Part shown: one piece after another, positions 5,276 through 9,446 of the stretch | How positions within the stretch are numbered: the first letter of the stretch is position 1 | Layout of the letters: every line of letters begins with the position of its first letter | Origin: Chlamydiota bacterium | GTDB lineage: Bacteria > Chlamydiota > Chlamydiia > Chlamydiales > SLFE01 | Reading direction: 5' to 3' | Assembly: GCA_011065065.1 (NCBI GenBank) | Contig: JAAKFL010000065.1 | Coordinates: 1-9,446 of the forward strand | DNA: 9,446 nucleotides | Position numbers and translations under genes: made by a program | The notes under the pieces: generated by a model | Seen by the model: the letters and a program-made list of their open reading frames with translations, nothing else | Told to the model about the DNA's origin: nothing | Database searches by the model: none

Positions 5276-7735
5276 ATGTCGTATACTCAAGGTGAAAAAA
5301 TAATCACACGTAATGTCGAAGATGAGATGAAGGAGAGTTATCTCCGTTACTCCATGTCGGTCATCATTTCCCGTGCACTACCAGACGCCCGCGACGGCTT
5401 GAAGCCTTCTCAACGACGGATTCTGTTTGCGATGCGACAGCTGAATCTGAGTCCCGGAGGAAAGCATCGAAAGTGCGCTAAGATTTCGGGAGACACTTCT
5501 GGTGATTACCATCCTCATGGTGAGCAAGTGATTTACCCGACACTTGTCAGGATGGCTCAAGATTGGTCGATGCGTTACCCATTGATTAATGGCCAAGGAA
5601 ACTTTGGATCGATTGACGGGGATCCGCCTGCTGCGATGCGTTATACGGAAGCTCGTTTGACCCATGCCTCTGTTCAGATGATGGATGATCTGGACAAAGA
5701 AACCGTTGACATGATCCCGAACTATGATGAAACCAAAAAGGAGCCGACGGTTTTCCCATCCAAGTTCCCGAACCTTTTGTGCAACGGATCATCTGGTATT
5801 GCTGTGGGGATGGCGACGAATATCCCTCCGCATAATCTTCATGAACTCGTCAAAGCCACAATGCTTGTTCTCGATAACCCCGCCACAACAATTGATGAGA
5901 TCATGGCTGTGATGCCAGGTCCTGATTTCCCGACGGGAGGAGTCATTTGTGGATATCGTGGGATCAATGAAGCGTTTCATACCGGTCGAGGAAAAGTGAT
6001 TCTTCGTGGAAGATTGGAACTTGAAGATTTCAAAGATCAACCCGACCGTCAACGTATCGTGGTGGAAGAGATTCCTTATAATGTGAATAAATCTCGCTTG
6101 ATTGAAAACATTGCTGATCTTGTCAACAACAAGCAGATCACTGGAATTTCTGATCTGAGGGATGAGTCTGATAAAGATGGAATGCGTTTGGTGATGGATC
6201 TGAAGCGGGGAGAAATCCCTGATGTGATCATCAACCAGCTTTACAAATTTACAGACCTTCAAGTGACTTTTGGTTGTAACATGCTGGCACTGGACAAAGG
6301 GCTACCTCGCTTAATGAATGTCAAGGCGATGATTTCCGCCTGGGCGGATCATCGAATTGAAGTTGTGCGGCGGCGTACTCGTTACGAATTAAATAAATCG
6401 GAAGCACGCGCTCACATTTTGAAAGGTTACCTGATTGCGATTGATAATTTAGACGAAGTGGTGAAGATCATTCGTCGGAGTGCCAATCGCGATGAGGCGA
6501 AAGTGGAATTGATCAAACGATTTGAGTTCACGGATCGTCAAGCGACAGCTGTGCTCGATTTACGCCTGTATCAGCTCACCGGCCTGGAACATGATAAGAT
6601 TAATGAAGAGAATCAGCAGATCTTGAAAAAAATCGAGTACTATAAAGCGGTTCTTGCGAGCGAGAAAATGGTTTGCGATATTATTAAAGAAGAGCTGGAG
6701 GCGATTCTTAAAAATTACAAAGCTGATCGTCGTACGCAGATTGTTGCGGCTGAGCATGAGATGAATATGGAAGATCTCATTGCAAACGAGGAAACCATTA
6801 TCACCATTTCGGAAGATGATTATATCAAGAGAATGCCAGTTAGTGCGTTCCGCGAGCAACGTCGTGGAGGTCAAGGCATCACGGGGATGAAGTTGAAACG
6901 AGAAACCGACGCCATCAAGGGGCTTTATGTCGCCTCGACTCACGATCATCTCTTAATATTTACTAATTTGGGACGATGCTACTGGTTGAAGGTGTGGCAG
7001 ATTCCTGAAACCGGTCGACAGTCTAAAGGACGTCCGTTGATCAATCTTCTTGGGGAGATGATGCCTGATGAACGCATTGCGACTACATTGCGTGTCCCTT
7101 CATTTGAAGAACCCGCTTCTATCTTTATGTGTACACGTAGAGGGATTGTGAAGAAAACATCGCTCAGCGAGTTTAGCAATCCACGACGAAATGGAATTCG
7201 CGCCATTGGTATTGATGAAGATGACGAGCTTTTGGCGACGCATTTGGTTTGTGAAAAGCAGCAAGTGATGCTCTTTACAGCTCAAGGAATGGCTGTCCGA
7301 TTTGATGAGGATCAAGTGAGAGCCATGGGCCGAACAGCTCGCGGTGTGAAAGGGGTTACCCTTTCTGGCACTGACGATGCTGTGATCGCATGTGAAATTG
7401 TGAACGGAGATGAGACTGTTCTGGTTGTCTGTCAGAATGGATTTGGAAAACGATCCAATGTGGAAGATTTCCGCCATACGAGACGAGGTGGAAAAGGGGT
7501 CCGTTCGATTATCGTCAATGAACGAAATGGTACGGTTGTGGGGGCTCTATGTGTCACCGACGAGGATAGTGTGGTGATGATGTCATCAAACGGTCAAACG
7601 ATCCGCATTCCGATGTCGGATGTGCGTGTCATGGGGCGAAGTACTCAAGGAGTGAAATTGTCTAACATACGTGATGATAACATTCTGATAGGAATTCAAA
7701 AAATCGAAGGGGAAACAAATGGAGAAGCCACTTAA
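5276..7735 (+). CDS. gyrA: DNA gyrase subunit A
   Basis: The 819-residue cleavage and DNA-wrapping subunit of gyrase, close to the family's 800-880. The winged-helix breakage domain begins after 'VEDEMKESYLRYSMSV' and carries catalytic Arg122-Tyr123 (AAMRYTEARL), where Tyr123 attacks DNA. The tower and coiled-coil region follow to about residue 500. The C-terminal beta-pinwheel (about 520-805) shows repeated 'GRGVKG', 'RRGGKG' and 'STQGVK' turns typical of its blades. The GyrA box at 528-534 reads QRRGGQG, with Gln533 in place of the usual Lys/Arg. In the quinolone region, E. coli Asp82-Ser83 and Asp87 correspond to Glu83-Gln84 and Pro88. There is no long acidic tail. The GyrA box makes this GyrA rather than ParC. 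It is 15 bases after gyrB, and its last 17 bases overlap tmk. Confidence 0.97.
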   Translation: MSYTQGEKIITRNVEDEMKESYLRYSMSVIISRALPDARDGLKPSQRRILFAMRQLNLSPGGKHRKCAKISGDTSGDYHPHGEQVIYPTLVRMAQDWSMRYPLINGQGNFGSIDGDPPAAMRYTEARLTHASVQMMDDLDKETVDMIPNYDETKKEPTVFPSKFPNLLCNGSSGIAVGMATNIPPHNLHELVKATMLVLDNPATTIDEIMAVMPGPDFPTGGVICGYRGINEAFHTGRGKVILRGRLELEDFKDQPDRQRIVVEEIPYNVNKSRLIENIADLVNNKQITGISDLRDESDKDGMRLVMDLKRGEIPDVIINQLYKFTDLQVTFGCNMLALDKGLPRLMNVKAMISAWADHRIEVVRRRTRYELNKSEARAHILKGYLIAIDNLDEVVKIIRRSANRDEAKVELIKRFEFTDRQATAVLDLRLYQLTGLEHDKINEENQQILKKIEYYKAVLASEKMVCDIIKEELEAILKNYKADRRTQIVAAEHEMNMEDLIANEETIITISEDDYIKRMPVSAFREQRRGGQGITGMKLKRETDAIKGLYVASTHDHLLIFTNLGRCYWLKVWQIPETGRQSKGRPLINLLGEMMPDERIATTLRVPSFEEPASIFMCTRRGIVKKTSLSEFSNPRRNGIRAIGIDEDDELLATHLVCEKQQVMLFTAQGMAVRFDEDQVRAMGRTARGVKGVTLSGTDDAVIACEIVNGDETVLVVCQNGFGKRSNVEDFRHTRRGGKGVRSIIVNERNGTVVGALCVTDEDSVVMMSSNGQTIRIPMSDVRVMGRSTQGVKLSNIRDDNILIGIQKIEGETNGEAT

Positions 7736-8372
7736 GGGTTTTTTTGTCACGCTTGAAGGAGGAGAAGGGTCGGGGAAAACGACACTTTTACATCGCTTGA
7801 AAGATGACCTAGAAAACGAGGGACACTCTGTTTTGTTGACTTTTGAACCCGGCTGTTCAGAGATTGGGAAACAGATCCGATTATGGATCTTAGAAGAATC
7901 GCAAAATCACCCCTTAGAACCTTTGGCGGAGCTGATGCTCTTTCTTGCTGACAGAGCTCAGCACATTCACGAATGCATTCGTCCAGCTCTTGAAGAAGGT
8001 AAAATTGTTCTCTGTGACCGTTTTACCGATTCGACAGTGGCTTACCAAGGATTTGCTCGTGGGTTGGATGTTCCTCGAGTGCAGGAAATCTGTGAGCTCG
8101 TTTCCGGCTACGTCAAACCTTTTCTCACGATCTTTCTCGATGTGGAACCTGTTGTGGGTCTCGAACGTACAAGACAAGCTACGAAATCTGGTAAAATGGA
8201 TCGGATTGAGTCAGAGAGTGTCGAATTTCACAAACAGATTCATAAAGGGTTTCACTGGTTACACGAACAAGAACCTCAACGCATTGTTTTGGTGGACGCC
8301 AATAAACCTATTGAAGAGGTTCATCAAGAAGCCAAAACTTTGATATTCGATCGGATCAAAGAGTATGTTTGA
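7719..8372 (+). CDS. tmk: Thymidylate kinase
   Basis: Transfers phosphate from ATP to dTMP to make dTDP, feeding dTTP synthesis in the cytoplasm. The length of 217 residues is normal. The P-loop GGEGSGKTT lies at 14-22, the DR motif (CDRFTDSTVAYQG) starts at Asp100-Arg101, and Gln110 follows. 'YLDV'-like 'FLDVEP' (139-143) and the LID region 'RTRQATKSGKMDRIE' (150-164) with several basic residues complete the family plan. The usual 'TREPGG' loop reads 'TFEPGC' here, so the family Arg is Phe42 and the second Gly is Cys46. The ATG at 7719 overlaps gyrA by 17 bases and has GAAGGGG seven bases upstream. The start matches the family, since the P-loop normally begins 8-14 residues in. A T7 run at 7739-7745 lies just inside the gene. 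The 3' end overlaps holB by eight bases, indicating coupled translation. Confidence 0.95.
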   Translation: MEKPLKGFFVTLEGGEGSGKTTLLHRLKDDLENEGHSVLLTFEPGCSEIGKQIRLWILEESQNHPLEPLAELMLFLADRAQHIHECIRPALEEGKIVLCDRFTDSTVAYQGFARGLDVPRVQEICELVSGYVKPFLTIFLDVEPVVGLERTRQATKSGKMDRIESESVEFHKQIHKGFHWLHEQEPQRIVLVDANKPIEEVHQEAKTLIFDRIKEYV

Positions 8373-9420
8373 TTCCTTGATAGGCAACGAACGTGTAAAA
8401 GGCTATCTCACCCGTATGGTTGAAAGGGGGATGGTGGGTCAATCGTTTCTTTTCGCAGGACCCAATGGCATTGGAAAAAGTCTCTTTGCACAGGCTCTGG
8501 CCTCGCTACTCATCGGAGAAACAGAAAGAATTCAACACGGAAATCATCCCGATGTGCGGACCTATCGTCCAGAGGGAAAAATTGGGATGCATAGCATCGA
8601 TTCCATGCGTCAATTCAATACCGACGTCTATTTATCGCCGATGGAAGCTCAACGAAAAGTGTTTATCATCCACGATGCTGACCGGATGCTCCGTACTAGC
8701 GCGAATGCGCTTTTAAAAACCTTTGAGGAGCCGGCCGATGACACAGTAATTATTCTTCTGTCTAGTTCTCCGGAAAATCTTTTGACCACGGTCCTTTCTC
8801 GTTGCCGTCGTGTTTATTTTCAGCCTATAGAGAACCCACTCATAATCGATTGGCTTGTCGCACACGACATCGATCGAGAAATCGCAGCAAAAGTCGTCCC
8901 ATTTGCTAATGGGTCTTTAGCCGAAGCGCTTCGCCTTTGTGAGCACGGAGAAGATGAAGTGCGGGAATTGGTTCTGCAAGTTTTGTCTGAAGAGAACCAT
9001 CGTTATCGGGATCTTCAGCAATTTTCAAAAAATGTTGGAGATTACTTTGACCGCATCAAAAGTGAAATGGAATCAGCAGCCAGACAAGAGCTCACAAAAA
9101 TCGATAAGGAAAACATGAGTGTGGCGCAGCGGGATTTTATTGAAAAAGAGATTAACGGTGTGGTTTCCATCAATTTTCAAGCCGAGGTGGATCGATTATT
9201 ACAGGTGGTGATTTCGTGGTACCGCGACCTGCATTTATTGCAGGTGGGGGGTGATGAATCGTTGCTTGTGAACAAAGATCACCTGGACGCTTTGAAAGGG
9301 AAAAAGAAGACTTGTTCATTGGACAAGGTTCAGGATCTTGTGGGTCAGATGCGGCTGGCGGTGCAGCGCTTTGCACCGATTGATTCCAGTCTTGAGACCT
9401 TGTTCTTACAGCTTTCATGA
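8365..9420 (+). CDS. holB: DNA polymerase III delta' (HolB/DnaX-like) clamp-loader subunit
   Basis: A 351-residue AAA+ protein of the clamp loader that places the beta clamp on primed DNA. Visible are 'MFDSLIGNERV' at the start, Walker A GPNGIGKS (32-39), a Walker B-like 'KVFIIHDAD' (98-106), the 'NALLKTFEEP' box (114-123), sensor region 'VIILLSSSP' and the SRC motif at 145-147. The C-terminal part has a 'WYRDLHLLQVGGD' helix typical of delta' domain III. Length near 330-350 favours delta' over DnaX (gamma/tau), which is usually longer. Unlike E. coli delta', the four zinc-binding cysteines expected between Walker A and 'HPD' are missing; only 'GETERIQHGNHPDV' is there. A charged helical stretch at about 225-260 is probably a linker. 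The ATG overlaps the tmk stop, with a weak purine stretch upstream. The gene ends 26 bases before the window edge; no terminator is visible there. Confidence 0.88.
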   Translation: MFDSLIGNERVKGYLTRMVERGMVGQSFLFAGPNGIGKSLFAQALASLLIGETERIQHGNHPDVRTYRPEGKIGMHSIDSMRQFNTDVYLSPMEAQRKVFIIHDADRMLRTSANALLKTFEEPADDTVIILLSSSPENLLTTVLSRCRRVYFQPIENPLIIDWLVAHDIDREIAAKVVPFANGSLAEALRLCEHGEDEVRELVLQVLSEENHRYRDLQQFSKNVGDYFDRIKSEMESAARQELTKIDKENMSVAQRDFIEKEINGVVSINFQAEVDRLLQVVISWYRDLHLLQVGGDESLLVNKDHLDALKGKKKTCSLDKVQDLVGQMRLAVQRFAPIDSSLETLFLQLS

Positions 9421-9446
9421 TTGTATCCGTTATCTAACCTTTATTA

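Noticed and set aside
7728..7745. CTTAAG palindrome followed by seven T at the gyrA/tmk junction, like an intrinsic terminator
   Set aside because: The stem is only a few weak pairs and the T run lies inside tmk coding sequence, so termination would destroy the gene.
9298..9312. A-rich stretch in holB resembling a dnaX frameshift slippery site
   Set aside because: The run has only five consecutive A before G and does not form A-AAA-AAG in the reading frame. No shortened or extended product is implied.
9421..9446. Possible terminator or new gene start after holB
   Set aside because: Only 26 bases remain. No hairpin or start with a ribosome site is visible.

Overview
The window is a compact, mostly housekeeping stretch of a bacterial chromosome, most likely from the phylum Chlamydiota and probably from a Chlamydia-related (environmental, amoeba-associated) family rather than from the genus Chlamydia. 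The evidence is the gene order DUF721/dciA-gyrB-gyrA-tmk-holB, which from memory matches the Chlamydia trachomatis CT191-CT187 block. The GyrB and GyrA sequences also look chlamydial: GyrB has an 'MEFSRGIPQ' segment and a six-residue expansion after its DDGRGIP motif, and GyrA has 'GDTSGDYHPHGE'. GyrA carries Gln, not Ser, at the E. coli Ser83 position; my recollection of C. trachomatis GyrA is that it keeps Ser there. The species is not determined; this is inference from recalled family sequences, not from a search.

Layout. Positions 1-800 (minus strand) hold the first 266 residues of a gene cut off by the window edge. It looks like a Rossmann-type protein with an 'EGGVQSF' loop resembling the SLOG/LOG nucleotide-binding superfamily. 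Positions 801-950 are a divergent control region. A good minus-strand promoter drives the partial gene and a good plus-strand promoter drives the next gene. Three imperfect 9-bp repeats lie between them.

Positions 951-2353 (plus) hold a low-molecular-weight protein tyrosine phosphatase and ispH, the last enzyme of the MEP isoprenoid pathway. Positions 2354-2395 hold a short gap with a perfect extended -10 promoter (TGGTATAAT). Positions 2396-9420 (plus) hold a tight five-gene replication operon: a DUF721/DciA-like helicase-loader candidate, gyrB, gyrA, thymidylate kinase and a DNA polymerase III delta'-type clamp-loader subunit. Gaps in this operon are at most about 20 bp, and gyrA/tmk and tmk/holB overlap, suggesting translational coupling.

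The operon joins functions needed for DNA replication: helicase loading, supercoil removal and introduction, dTTP supply and sliding-clamp loading. I see no mobile element, CRISPR array, tRNA or rRNA and no convincing intrinsic terminator. No wholly new system is visible. The items most worth a second look are the partial SLOG-like gene with its divergent promoter region, the unusual GyrA quinolone-region residues, a probably leaderless phosphatase mRNA, the DciA-like gene as first gene of a gyrase operon, and changed motif residues in thymidylate kinase.
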